Source: Dysgonomonas mossii DSM 22836 (GTDB lineage: Bacteria; Bacteroidota; Bacteroidia; Bacteroidales; Dysgonomonadaceae). Taken from it: 64,000 nt of DNA. Made by a program: the position numbers and the translations under genes. Position 1 is the first letter of the stretch. The number at the start of each line of letters is the position of its first letter. Positions 28,424 through 36,869 of this stretch are shown here, piece by piece. The notes under the pieces were generated by a model. The model ran no database searches. It had not been told where the DNA came from and saw only the letters and a program-made list of their open reading frames with translations. The stretch spans positions 62,001 through 126,000 of the forward strand of contig NZ_GL892007.1 in NCBI RefSeq assembly GCF_000213575.1. The letters run 5' to 3'.

Positions 28424-29033
28424 ATCTTCTGTGGCAAGTTGGTTATTTAAGCCCTTTCAATACATTGCCGGCACAAAAGCTCTTATACTAGGACTGATTG
28501 TAATGCTATTGCTATCTGTTTTGGGGTATTTGGGAAATACTCATTTCAATGGAGTGATTGGTATGCAATATGCGCCACCAAATCAGCCTCAATATTATGC
28601 AGTGCACATAGCTTATCAGATTATCACCTTCATTTCTATGACTGTGATTTTCTATATTGCGGCTCGCATTGTGTCGAAATCTTCTGTCCGTATTATTGAT
28701 ATTGCAGGCACAATGTCTTTATCTCAAGCACCCCATATCTTGTTTGCGCTAGTAGGCTTAATACCTGCTGTTCATTTAGATTTTGGAAACATAAATGCAG
28801 CAAATACAAATGAAATAGTTTCTATACTGAAAGATAATATTGGAATATTAGTTACAGTCTCTCTAATATCTATTGTAATATTAGCTTGGTCCATTGTTCT
28901 TAAATACAATGCTTATTCCGTTTCGGGTAATATAAAAGGAGTTATTGGAGGAATCTCTTTTACAGCAGCTCTTATCATATCCGAAACATTAATTAAAGTA
29001 CTTATTTTTATCACCATACCTTATTTACACTAA
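28413..29033 (+). CDS. YIP1-like integral membrane protein
   Basis: This is a 206-aa protein with about five hydrophobic helices: near residues 23-43 (LILGLIVMLLLSVLGYLG), 68-88, 103-122, 138-160 and 180-200. The overall layout and the pairing with DUF2089 suggest the YIP1/Yip1-like membrane family of unknown function. No catalytic motif is visible. Its ATG overlaps the end of the DUF2089 gene, and the hydrolase gene follows after 12 bases. Confidence 0.65.
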   Translation: MKSKSSVASWLFKPFQYIAGTKALILGLIVMLLLSVLGYLGNTHFNGVIGMQYAPPNQPQYYAVHIAYQIITFISMTVIFYIAARIVSKSSVRIIDIAGTMSLSQAPHILFALVGLIPAVHLDFGNINAANTNEIVSILKDNIGILVTVSLISIVILAWSIVLKYNAYSVSGNIKGVIGGISFTAALIISETLIKVLIFITIPYLH

Positions 29034-29045
29034 AAACAGACCACT

Positions 29046-30008
29046 ATGAATTGTAAAAAACTATCACTCTTTTTACTGTTACTCTTATCTCTAAATATAT
29101 CCGCACAATTAATCGTTAGTGAAGAGCCGATTGTATTGAAAACAAAAACAGGCGATATATTCGGGTCTTTAAAAGCTCCGAATAGTAAAACGCCTGTACC
29201 AATCGCAATTATTATAGCAGGATCAGGGCCAACAGATCGTAATGGGAATAGTCAACTTACTCAAAACGATGCATACAAAATGTTGTCTGACGAATTATTC
29301 TACAGTGGAATAGCTACACTTTGTTTTGACAAAAGAGGTATCGCTGCCAGCAAATCATCAATGAAAGAGGAATCGGATATCCGATTTGAGAATTATATTG
29401 AAGATGTAAAAGGCTGGATAAATTTATTGTCGAACGATAAGCGGTTTTCTAACATAATAATTATAGGGCATAGCGAAGGTTCGTTGATTGGAATGATTGC
29501 CGCAGAAAACAACCCAAAAGTCACAAAATACATTTCTATAGCAGGGATGGGGGTACCTTTTGATGTGATACTAAAAGAGCAATTAGAAAAGCAATTGGCG
29601 GGACAGCCCCAAGCTACAAAAGATCTGATATTTTCTTATTTGGACAAATTGCAACAAGGTGAAACTATCTCGAATATTCCTCCGACCCTCAATGCACTGT
29701 TTCGCCCAAGCGTACAGCCATATATGATATCGGTAATGAAATACAATCCTCAGGAAGAGATCGCAAAACTTACCATTCCAACCTTAATTATACAGGGAAC
29801 AACAGATATACAGGTACCTATAGAACATGCAAATCTCTTGTCAGTAGCCAATCCTAAAGCACAAAAGGTTATTATAGAGAATATGAACCATGTACTGAAA
29901 GACTGTAAAAGTAGCGACATGGCAGAACAAATGCCAACATACAGCAACAAAAGCATTCTGCTAAACAAAGAAGTTGGAAAAGTTATAATAAACTTTATCA
30001 AAAATTAG
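29046..30008 (+). CDS. Secreted alpha/beta hydrolase (serine aminopeptidase S33-like)
   Basis: This 320-aa protein has a Sec signal (about residues 1-20, ending SLNISA). The oxyanion region is IIAGSGPTDRNGNSQ near residue 55, the nucleophile elbow GHSEGSLIG near residue 140, an Asp in IQGTTDIQVP near residue 257 and a His in MNHVLKD near residue 281. This gives a complete Ser-Asp-His triad. Likely periplasmic or exported esterase/peptidase activity; the substrate is unknown. It is the last gene of the three-gene operon and is followed by a hairpin plus T-run. Confidence 0.87.
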   Translation: MNCKKLSLFLLLLLSLNISAQLIVSEEPIVLKTKTGDIFGSLKAPNSKTPVPIAIIIAGSGPTDRNGNSQLTQNDAYKMLSDELFYSGIATLCFDKRGIAASKSSMKEESDIRFENYIEDVKGWINLLSNDKRFSNIIIIGHSEGSLIGMIAAENNPKVTKYISIAGMGVPFDVILKEQLEKQLAGQPQATKDLIFSYLDKLQQGETISNIPPTLNALFRPSVQPYMISVMKYNPQEEIAKLTIPTLIIQGTTDIQVPIEHANLLSVANPKAQKVIIENMNHVLKDCKSSDMAEQMPTYSNKSILLNKEVGKVIINFIKN

Positions 30009-30015
30009 AAAGCGA

Positions 30016-30050
30016 AATAGAGGAATTATTTTCCTCTATTCAGTTTTTTT
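30016..30050 (+). terminator. Rho-independent-like terminator after the hydrolase gene
   Basis: AATAGAGGAA (30016-30025) and TTCCTCTATT (30031-30040) form a 10-bp perfect stem with a 5-nt loop, followed by a run of seven T (30044-30050). The right half overlaps the 3' end of the convergent lpxB coding region. Confidence 0.8.
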
Positions 30051-31168
30051 ATAATAATATCAGCAGCTCTATGCGACGCACCTGAATCTCCCAATATTCT
30101 TATGACTTCATCATAGTCGGCTAACATCGTTTCACGATATGTTTTGTCATTCAAAAGCCTATTAACTTCCTCCCTAATTGTATCTACAGAGAAAAATTTG
30201 GCAAAAAGCTCTTGTACCACTACCCTATCGGCGATCAGATTTACCAACGAAATATATTTTGTATGAAGTATATTCTTGAATGCCCAATAAACCACATGAG
30301 GAATAGGCGTTTTGTAACAGACAACCTGCGGAACTTTGAATAAAGCTGTTTCTAATGTCGCCGTACCGGATGTCACCAATGCCACATCAGCATACTGCAA
30401 AAGTCTGTAAGTTTGACCAAATACAATTTTACAAGAATTACTACCTGTATATTCCTTGTAATAACCAGGATCTATACCGGGTGCTCCGGCTATCACAGCC
30501 TGATAACCCTTAAAGCCTTTGATGGCTTCGAGCATAGCGGGCAGATTATCTTTTATCTCTTGTTGGCGACTACCTGCAAGTAAAGCTATAATCGGTTTAT
30601 TATCTAAGTTGTTTTCCGCTATAAGTTTATCTTTAACGTCATTCTTATTCTCTTCTCTAAAATTGGCTACAGCATCTACCACAGGATTGCCGACGTAATT
30701 GATACGATAGTTATGCTTCTTATAGAAATCGACTTCAAAAGGAAGAATAGAAAGCATTTCGTCAACATATTTCTTAAATGATTTCACTCTATATTCTTTC
30801 CAAGCCCATACTTTTGGCGATATATAATAATATACAGGAATGTTGGTATGCGTTTTAATATATTTGGCAACTTTCAGATTAAATCCGGGATAATCGATCA
30901 ATATCAACACATCGGGCTTAAACTCCATAATCTCCTTTTGGCACATCTTCATATTACGAAGAATTGTCCTCAGATTGAGAAGTACAGGAATAAATCCCAT
31001 AAAAGCCATTTCGCGATAATGCTTTACGAGTCGCCCTCCCTGAGCCAACATGAGATCGCCCCCTAGAAAGCAAAATTCAGCTTCTACATCCTGAGCCTTG
31101 AGAGCTGCCATCAAGTTAGACCCATGCAAATCTCCCGAAGCCTCTCCTGCCACCAAAAAATATTTCAT
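30026..31168 (-). CDS. lpxB: Lipid-A-disaccharide synthase
   Basis: This 380-aa GT19 enzyme condenses UDP-2,3-diacylglucosamine with 2,3-diacyl-GlcN-1-P (lipid X) to give the lipid A disaccharide at the inner face of the inner membrane. It opens with FLVAGEASGDLHGSNLM, has FLGGDLMLAQGG, LILIDYPGFNLKVAKY near residue 90, SPKVWAWKEYRVK near residue 118 and VTSGTATLETALFKVPQV near residue 265, all LpxB hallmarks. It follows surE by 25 bases in the same direction, an arrangement seen in many Bacteroidales. Confidence 0.96.
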   Translation of the reverse strand: MKYFLVAGEASGDLHGSNLMAALKAQDVEAEFCFLGGDLMLAQGGRLVKHYREMAFMGFIPVLLNLRTILRNMKMCQKEIMEFKPDVLILIDYPGFNLKVAKYIKTHTNIPVYYYISPKVWAWKEYRVKSFKKYVDEMLSILPFEVDFYKKHNYRINYVGNPVVDAVANFREENKNDVKDKLIAENNLDNKPIIALLAGSRQQEIKDNLPAMLEAIKGFKGYQAVIAGAPGIDPGYYKEYTGSNSCKIVFGQTYRLLQYADVALVTSGTATLETALFKVPQVVCYKTPIPHVVYWAFKNILHTKYISLVNLIADRVVVQELFAKFFSVDTIREEVNRLLNDKTYRETMLADYDEVIRILGDSGASHRAADIIIKKLNRGK

Positions 31169-31193
31169 AGTGTTGAATTTTATCGATAGAGAA

Positions 31194-31967
31194 TTAAAGA
31201 ATGCCTTCCCACGACTTTATTGAGGCGATAAGGTCATGATTTGTCATATCCACCTTCACCGGCACAACCGATACATACCTGTTAGCCAAAGCCCATTCAT
31301 CTGTCATTTCATCACTCGGTTCATCATTCTCGAAGTTTCCTGTCAACCAATATATATCTTTATCCGCTCCATCTTTCGACTGCATAAATTCATTCACCCA
31401 CTGCCCAGATGTCTGACGGCAAACACGGATTCCTTTTATATCATCTCCTTTCGGAATATTCACATTCAAACATGTTCCACTCGGTAACCCTTCTTCTAAT
31501 ACTTGCTTGGTAATCGTGTGAATATATTTTTTTGAATATGTAAAATCTGCATTGTGACTATGATCGAGTAACGAAAAACCAATAGATGGTATTTTAAACA
31601 CCGCTCCTTCTATTGCTGCTCCCATTGTTCCCGAATAAAGGACAGCTACCGCTGCATTCGAGCCATGATTTACACCCGAAAGAACAATATCAGGTCTGCG
31701 GCCGGCCAATTCACTTATGCCCAACTTTACACAGTCCACAGGAGTTCCTGTTGTCGCATAGACTTTGATATTCTGGCTTTCACTTATCAAATATACCCGT
31801 AATGGCTGTAATGATGTTATTGCACTCGACATTCCCGAACGAGGTCCATCGGGTGCTACAACTATGATTTCTCCTAAATCTTTTACGCTATCTATTAATG
31901 CTTCTATCCCTTTAGCCTGATAACCATCGTCATTCGTAATGAGTATCAGAGGCTTCTTATTCTCCAT
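31194..31967 (-). CDS. surE: 5'/3'-nucleotidase SurE
   Basis: This 257-aa SurE-family phosphatase hydrolyses 5'- and 3'-nucleoside monophosphates. The metal-binding NDDGY motif is at residues 13-17, VVAPDGPRSGMSSAIT near residue 37 holds the second conserved group, and LSGVNHGSNAAVAVLYSGTMGAA near residue 95 is the family signature (split by a Gly-rich turn). The protein is likely cytoplasmic. It is the first gene of a surE-lpxB pair, with a -7 box upstream. Confidence 0.95.
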   Translation of the reverse strand: MENKKPLILITNDDGYQAKGIEALIDSVKDLGEIIVVAPDGPRSGMSSAITSLQPLRVYLISESQNIKVYATTGTPVDCVKLGISELAGRRPDIVLSGVNHGSNAAVAVLYSGTMGAAIEGAVFKIPSIGFSLLDHSHNADFTYSKKYIHTITKQVLEEGLPSGTCLNVNIPKGDDIKGIRVCRQTSGQWVNEFMQSKDGADKDIYWLTGNFENDEPSDEMTDEWALANRYVSVVPVKVDMTNHDLIASIKSWEGIL

Positions 31968-32029
31968 CTATTTTTATTTATCTTAAAAAAACAAAACTAA
32001 GAACTAAAAATTAAATTTCAGTTAAGAAG

Positions 32030-32037
32030 CAAAGATA
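32030..32037 (-). promoter_or_regulatory. Candidate -7 box for surE-lpxB
   Basis: On the minus strand the bases read TATCTTTG, an exact consensus -7 match 63 bases upstream of the surE ATG. A second, nearer match (minus TAGTTTTG, 31992-31999) is also possible; no clear -33 element is seen for either. Confidence 0.45.
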
Positions 32038-32190
32038 CATCAATATTTTTAGAGCGTATTTATTTCCTTTGTAAAAAGAAATCGACGAAGGGAACGGCTC
32101 CGAGCAGTCACATTTATCAACAAATAACTGTTTGTAATCTTATATTGCAGATTTATCTTATATAAGACATTATAGTGATCTGAAAGAAGT

Positions 32191-32326
32191 AAAAGTGACA
32201 TTTAAAAAGAGCATAACAACTGTTACCTTTGTTACTTTTTAACAATATTAAATATGTAAACAAATGATGTACAACAATATACCAAATCATAAAAAGGTAA
32301 CACTCAGTTACAGTAAAAAGCGTGAC
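32191..32326. repeat. Intergenic GTNAC-pair element cluster (copy 2)
   Basis: Several GTNAC pentamers lie here: GTGAC (32195-32199), GTTAC (32222-32226) and GTTAC (32231-32235) with a 9-bp period, then GTAAC (32297-32301) and GTTAC (32307-32311) with a 10-bp period, and GTGAC (32322-32326). AAAAGTGACA (32191-32200) can pair with TGTTACTTTT (32230-32239) with one G-T wobble. The rest of the 519-bp gap between surE and the phosphatase gene shows no ORF. Confidence 0.55.
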
Positions 32327-32414
32327 TTAAATGAATTATAGCCATAAAAAAACAGACTCTTCTTCTTGTTATCTACAAAAGGGTTGAAATGGCTTTAAAT
32401 TATTATCCAGCGCC

Positions 32415-32444
32415 TTTGCGGTGCAAACATATTTTGTAACTTTG
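32415..32444 (+). promoter_or_regulatory. Bacteroidota-type promoter for the alkaline phosphatase gene
   Basis: TTTG (32415-32418) and TAACTTTG (32437-32444), 18 bases apart, fit the -33/-7 consensus. Transcription would start near 32451. This rules out the upstream ATG at 32421 as a start and supports 32487. Confidence 0.7.
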
Positions 32445-32486
32445 GTATACTTTTTCAATTTATTAATCATTCAAAATATTCCCAAC

Positions 32487-34136
32487 ATGAGAAAAACAAG
32501 TATGGTCTTGTTGCTTCTGCTGATTTTTTCGACCGCGATATATGCCCAACAGCAGTACCGCAGGCATATCAGACCTACCAAAAATGTGATTGTGATGATA
32601 CCTGACGGAACATCGATTGGTGTAGTTTCCGCCGCACGTTGGTATCAGATTTACAACAAGCTTGGAGGAAACAATTTAGCTATTGACCCTTATCTATGCG
32701 GCACCGTAAAAACATTTTCCTCAAATGCACCTATTGGAGACTCAGCCCCTACAACATCTTGTTACATGACCGGTATGCCCCAACAAACGGGTAATGTATC
32801 TATCTATCCTGTTGCCGATCCTGAAAATGACCTAGTACCTGTAGATCCGGCAAAAGCCTACCAACCATTAGCTACAATACTGGAGGCTGCTAAGCACCAA
32901 CAAAACAAGGCTACAGGATTGGTTGTTACGGTGGAATTCCCGCATGCAACACCTGCAGACTGCTCTGCACACTACTATGCCAGAGGTAAATATGAATACA
33001 TTGCATCACAAATGGCATATCAAAACTTAGATGTGATGTTTGGTGGTGGTAATTCTATACTTACTGACGACATTAAACAACATTTCAAGAACACGGGAAC
33101 CAGACTTATTCAGGATGATTTAAAAGCTTTCCGTAGCTTTAACGGAAAAGATAAAGTTTGGGCATTATTCGGAGAAAGAGAGCTTCCTTACGACCTAGAC
33201 AGAGATTCTACTCTAGTTCCATCACTGAATGAAATGACTAAAAAAGCGCTTGACAGACTTTCTCAGAACGAAAACGGCTTCTTCCTGATGGTAGAAGGCA
33301 GTAAAGTAGACTGGTCTGCTCACGGGAATGACGCTGTAGGATGTATCACAGAATATTTAGCATTCGACAAAGCTGTTGCCACAGTTATGGATTTTGCCCG
33401 TAAGAATGGAGAAACAACAGTAATCGTTCTTCCCGATCATGGTAATAGCGGTTTTACAATTGGTCGCAGAGACCTGAAAAGCTATGATAAGGCAACCATC
33501 GATCAACTATTCAAAAATGTATCGCAATACAAAAAAACAGGAGAAGGTTTGGAGCGTATCTTATTGAAGTCGAAGCCGGAAGACTTCAAAAGTATATTTA
33601 AAGAATATACGAATATAGACCTGAACGACGATGAATTAAACTTACTTCTCAGCTCTAAGAACTACCAAGAAGCTGACTATATGAAAGTAAGCAACAGCGT
33701 GAATATGGGTTCGAGTATTATCAATATAATGAATCAACATACATATTTCGGGTTCACAACCGGAGGACATACCGGCGAAGAAGTATTTCTCGCAGCTTAT
33801 CATCCTGATGGTGATCTGCCTATAGGTATGAATACGAATGTAGAAATAAACCAATATCTATCTGACGCTATAGGGCTCAAAACATCTTTGAAAGATATGA
33901 CAGAAGAAGTGTTTGCTAAACACACAGAAGTCTTCAAAGGATTAGAGTATAGCATCGATAAGTCTACTGATTTCCCTGTATTAAAAGTGAAGAAAGGAAA
34001 TATGATGTTGACTATACCTGCGTTCAAGTCGGTAGTTTATCTCAATAATCAGCCAATCTCGTTGAGTACAGTGACTGTATACATAGACAAGAACGACACA
34101 TTCTATGTACCTAAAAGCTTAATAAATAAGCTATAA
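32487..34136 (+). CDS. Alkaline phosphatase (PhoA superfamily), exported
   Basis: This is a 549-aa phosphomonoesterase. The start at 32487 gives a clean signal peptide (MRKTSMVLLLLLIFSTAIYA). VIVMIPDGTS near residue 34 holds the first metal-binding Asp. GDSAPTTSCYMTG holds the nucleophile Ser at about residue 86. VEGSKVDWSAHGND near residue 270 and IVLPDHGNSG near residue 313 carry further metal ligands, and TTGGHTGEEV near residue 425 carries the last His. It is likely periplasmic and frees phosphate from organic esters. The frame can be opened further upstream to 32421, but that lies before the predicted transcription start. Confidence 0.93.
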   Translation: MRKTSMVLLLLLIFSTAIYAQQQYRRHIRPTKNVIVMIPDGTSIGVVSAARWYQIYNKLGGNNLAIDPYLCGTVKTFSSNAPIGDSAPTTSCYMTGMPQQTGNVSIYPVADPENDLVPVDPAKAYQPLATILEAAKHQQNKATGLVVTVEFPHATPADCSAHYYARGKYEYIASQMAYQNLDVMFGGGNSILTDDIKQHFKNTGTRLIQDDLKAFRSFNGKDKVWALFGERELPYDLDRDSTLVPSLNEMTKKALDRLSQNENGFFLMVEGSKVDWSAHGNDAVGCITEYLAFDKAVATVMDFARKNGETTVIVLPDHGNSGFTIGRRDLKSYDKATIDQLFKNVSQYKKTGEGLERILLKSKPEDFKSIFKEYTNIDLNDDELNLLLSSKNYQEADYMKVSNSVNMGSSIINIMNQHTYFGFTTGGHTGEEVFLAAYHPDGDLPIGMNTNVEINQYLSDAIGLKTSLKDMTEEVFAKHTEVFKGLEYSIDKSTDFPVLKVKKGNMMLTIPAFKSVVYLNNQPISLSTVTVYIDKNDTFYVPKSLINKL

Positions 34137-34150
34137 GAAGATATTTTCTA

Positions 34151-34200
34151 TATAACAAAACAGCGACAAGTCCAAAAAGGTTTGTCGCTGTTTTGTTATA
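34151..34200. terminator. Bidirectional terminator between two convergent genes
   Basis: A perfect 19-bp stem (34151-34169 with 34182-34200) with a 12-nt loop. The stem includes ACAGCGACAA and its complement and has A-runs on the left arm and T-runs on the right, so it can end transcription of the phosphatase (+) and the DUF4294 gene (-). Confidence 0.88.
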
Positions 34201-34215
34201 ATCTAATGCATTTAC

Positions 34216-34839
34216 TTATCTATATCCATGATAATTAATGGAATAATAATAGTCTAATGTACCTTGCTCCAACTGAGTAACGATGGCTTCTATTTCGGCA
34301 TCTCTACCCTCAGGATCATATTCTGTTTTCAGGCTATTGCCAAACAATCCTGCAAATGCGTTATATACACCGGCTTTGAAGCTACCAACCAAGGCTTTTA
34401 CAATATTATATGACGAGGTATTACATTGACGATCGATAAGCTTCACTAGCACCTTACCCTGATTCTTGGTCATTTTCTTCATCTTGGGTTTGTATTCCTC
34501 CATCATATATTTCTGCACATCGTTCATATACTTATCTCTCGCTTTATCATTAGGCAAGGATTGCATATATTCATAAGTCTCAACAATAGCAGCTGTAATC
34601 ATTTTTGCGTAAGGGTATGCAATGCGGACATCTCTCACCAGTTTTGAGTATTCCTGCCTTTGCTTATTGTTCTTAAATTTCAACGGAGCATATATATAAA
34701 CCGGCTTGAGGTTCATAATCGCAATCGTATCCCCATGATAAATAACTGCCATATCTATATACGTATCTTGCTTCTCCTGTGCCTTAAGAGCCACAGAAAC
34801 TAATAATAACAAGACAAAAGAAAATACAATCTTTTTCAT
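34216..34839 (-). CDS. DUF4294-family exported protein
   Basis: This is a protein of 207 aa that starts with a signal peptide (MKKIVFSFVLLLLVSVALKA). The mature part carries MAVIYHGDTIAIMNLKPVYIY and AYPYAKMITAAIVETYEYM, typical of DUF4294, found almost only in Bacteroidota. Function is unknown. The frame extends upstream to 34875, but a -7 box (minus TATATTTG, 34865-34872) lies inside that extension, so 34839 is the true start. It sits beside the GT2/acyltransferase operon but has its own promoter. Confidence 0.88.
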   Translation of the reverse strand: MKKIVFSFVLLLLVSVALKAQEKQDTYIDMAVIYHGDTIAIMNLKPVYIYAPLKFKNNKQRQEYSKLVRDVRIAYPYAKMITAAIVETYEYMQSLPNDKARDKYMNDVQKYMMEEYKPKMKKMTKNQGKVLVKLIDRQCNTSSYNIVKALVGSFKAGVYNAFAGLFGNSLKTEYDPEGRDAEIEAIVTQLEQGTLDYYYSINYHGYR

Positions 34840-34864
34840 TTGGTTACGCAGTATAAATACAGTC

Positions 34865-34872
34865 CAAATATA
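34865..34872 (-). promoter_or_regulatory. Candidate -7 box for the DUF4294 gene
   Basis: Minus-strand TATATTTG, 26 bases before the ATG at 34839. It gives a short leader like other genes here and decides the start codon. Confidence 0.5.
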
Positions 34873-34927
34873 CAAGAAAAAAGAAAATTCAGATAAGAAA
34901 AATCAAACTTAATTGCAGTTGAAGAGC

Positions 34928-35956
34928 TTAACGTCCAAACTTCAAACTTGAGAATAACTTTACTCCTCTCAGATAATAAGCAGCAAGAATACTTTTTTGG
35001 TAGATAGTTGCAGGGTATTCAACAATCATTTTTTCGAGGTTTTCGTGTCTTGCAGTCCGATACATCTTCCTATTGTTATAAAAGTCCTTATGAGCTCTAA
35101 CAACCTCTTTTGCATTAGCATACTTTCCTGTGAGAGCAAATTGGAACGCTGCTATATAATCCAATATCAGACGAATAGTCATTACTCTCTTTAAGTGCTC
35201 CTGAGGCAGATTTTTATAAAGCATTATAAGGTTATTCCTGAAATTGAGGAATGTTTTTCTGGGATTTTCCTTTTTCAATGTAGCGGCTCCTACATGATAC
35301 ACAACCGAAGATGGCAAACAAACAATACGCCTGCCTCTTGAGTTCAATCTCCAACAAAGATCAATCTCTTCCATGTGTGCAAAAAAGGATGAGTCGAACC
35401 CTCCTACTTCAAAGAAGTCTGTAGAACGTATAATAAGACAAGCTCCCGTAGCCCATAAGATATCTATCGGTGTATCATACTGATGATGATCCTCTTCTAT
35501 TTTCTGAAAAATACGCCCCCTGCAAAATGGATAACCATATTTGTCTAAGAATCCCCCCGCAGCCCCTGCATATTCAAAACTAGCGTTGTTTCTTTGAGCC
35601 AATATCTTCGGCTGAACGGCAGCGATGTCTGCATTTTCATCCAGAAAAGATATAGTCGTCTTTAACCAGTTTTCGGTTACTTCAACATCAGAGTTAAGAA
35701 TAACAAAATATTCGGCATTTACTTCTTTCAATGCAATATTATATCCTCCTGCAAAACCATAATTTTCAGGCAATCTTATTAATGATATTTGAGGATATGC
35801 TGTCTCTAAGAAAGATAAAGAATCATCTGTAGAACCATTATCAGCCACAACAATTTCGACATCAGGAAAAGATGAATGCCGTACAACTGTAGGAAGAAAC
35901 TCTTCTAGTAACTTTTTCCCGTTCCAGTTAAGAATAACAATTGCTATTTTTTTCAT
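34928..35956 (-). CDS. Glycosyltransferase family 2, rhamnosyltransferase-like
   Basis: This is a 342-aa GT-A enzyme. IAIVILNWNGKKLLEEFLP begins the nucleotide-binding fold, VVADNGSTDDSLSFLE near residue 38 and VILNSDVEVTENW near residue 83 contain the Asp residues for donor-metal binding, and EIDLCWRLNSRGRRI near residue 197 holds the ED-type acceptor/catalytic motif. It resembles WbbL-type rhamnosyltransferases. The frame can be extended to 36019, but ATG 35956 overlaps the acyltransferase stop codon by 4 bases (ATGA), a coupled start. The neighbouring lipid A acyltransferase hints at a surface-glycolipid role. Confidence 0.88.
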   Translation of the reverse strand: MKKIAIVILNWNGKKLLEEFLPTVVRHSSFPDVEIVVADNGSTDDSLSFLETAYPQISLIRLPENYGFAGGYNIALKEVNAEYFVILNSDVEVTENWLKTTISFLDENADIAAVQPKILAQRNNASFEYAGAAGGFLDKYGYPFCRGRIFQKIEEDHHQYDTPIDILWATGACLIIRSTDFFEVGGFDSSFFAHMEEIDLCWRLNSRGRRIVCLPSSVVYHVGAATLKKENPRKTFLNFRNNLIMLYKNLPQEHLKRVMTIRLILDYIAAFQFALTGKYANAKEVVRAHKDFYNNRKMYRTARHENLEKMIVEYPATIYQKSILAAYYLRGVKLFSSLKFGR

Positions 35957-36867
35957 TTGTGTTGTGCTAGTTCCACTTCCTTCCGAGTCATTTTCCATCG
36001 CTTGTGAGTCCATAGCCAATAAGCAGGATTACGTAGAATGGTTTTTTCCATCTCTCGTATGTAAGTTTCTGTTATATAGAATTCCGGTTCGGTCTGAGGC
36101 TTATCCGAAATCAATTTTACTGTTGCTTTATAATGCCCTCTTTTCACCTTTTCCAGATCAAGATAAACAACCGCAAACCCGGTTTGCTTTGCAATACGTT
36201 CAACTCCTGTAAAAACAGCAGATTCTTGATTCATAAAAGTTGACCAATAATGTATGTTATGAAAAGACGGCGTTTGATCGGCCATGAAGCCTATTAATAT
36301 TTGCTGCTTTGCCTTACGTAGCTTTACAATAACACGCAAGGTTTCATTCTTAGCTATTCCGAACGAACCAAATCGGCTACGTATCTTGAGAAACAAATCA
36401 TCGACAGCTTTATTTTTCAAAGGCCTATAGATTTGTCCTAAAAGCTTATTTTGATCCTCTTTATTGCGAAACGACATCGTGATTGACGGAACCCATTCCC
36501 AATTGCCATAATGCCCTAAGAACATTAACGCAGAATTTCCATCTTTCATCAAATCTTTCACTATATCCACATTTTCAAAAACCATTCGCTTTTGCATCTC
36601 TTCGTCTGAGATATGCAATAGTTTTAGTGTTTCTACAAAGTAATCGCAGAAATGATGGTAAAACTCTTTCTCAATAGCGTGCAACTCTTTATCCGTTTTT
36701 TCGGGAAAGCTATTTTTAAGATTCATGCGTACGACTTTCAACCTATAACGAATAACCTTATATACTAAAAAATAGAGGAAATCAGATAAAATATATAATG
36801 CTCTGAATGGTAACAGCGCATGCAAATACATCCAGATATACAATATATAATATAGTATCTTATTCAT
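35953..36867 (-). CDS. Lipid A late acyltransferase (LpxL/HtrB-like)
   Basis: This is a 304-aa inner-membrane acyltransferase that adds a secondary acyl chain to lipid A precursors. An N-terminal hydrophobic anchor (about residues 5-35) precedes the catalytic FLGHYGNWEW near residue 118, which contains the HX4E motif. GQIYRPLKNKAVDDLF near residue 145 and FMADQTP near residue 195 are further family markers. It follows mtaB by 2 bases and couples to the GT2 gene. Together with lpxB at 30026 this region is rich in lipid A functions. Confidence 0.92.
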   Translation of the reverse strand: MNKILYYILYIWMYLHALLPFRALYILSDFLYFLVYKVIRYRLKVVRMNLKNSFPEKTDKELHAIEKEFYHHFCDYFVETLKLLHISDEEMQKRMVFENVDIVKDLMKDGNSALMFLGHYGNWEWVPSITMSFRNKEDQNKLLGQIYRPLKNKAVDDLFLKIRSRFGSFGIAKNETLRVIVKLRKAKQQILIGFMADQTPSFHNIHYWSTFMNQESAVFTGVERIAKQTGFAVVYLDLEKVKRGHYKATVKLISDKPQTEPEFYITETYIREMEKTILRNPAYWLWTHKRWKMTRKEVELAQHK

Positions 36868-36869
36868 CT

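Noticed and set aside
32421-32486. ATG at 32421 as the start of the alkaline phosphatase
   Set aside because: It lies upstream of the predicted transcription start (about 32451) and would place 22 odd residues before a normal signal peptide that begins at 32487.
35957-36019. Extended start at 36019 for the GT2 gene
   Set aside because: The extra residues are not GT2-like, and ATG 35956 overlaps the upstream stop as ATGA, a typical coupled start.
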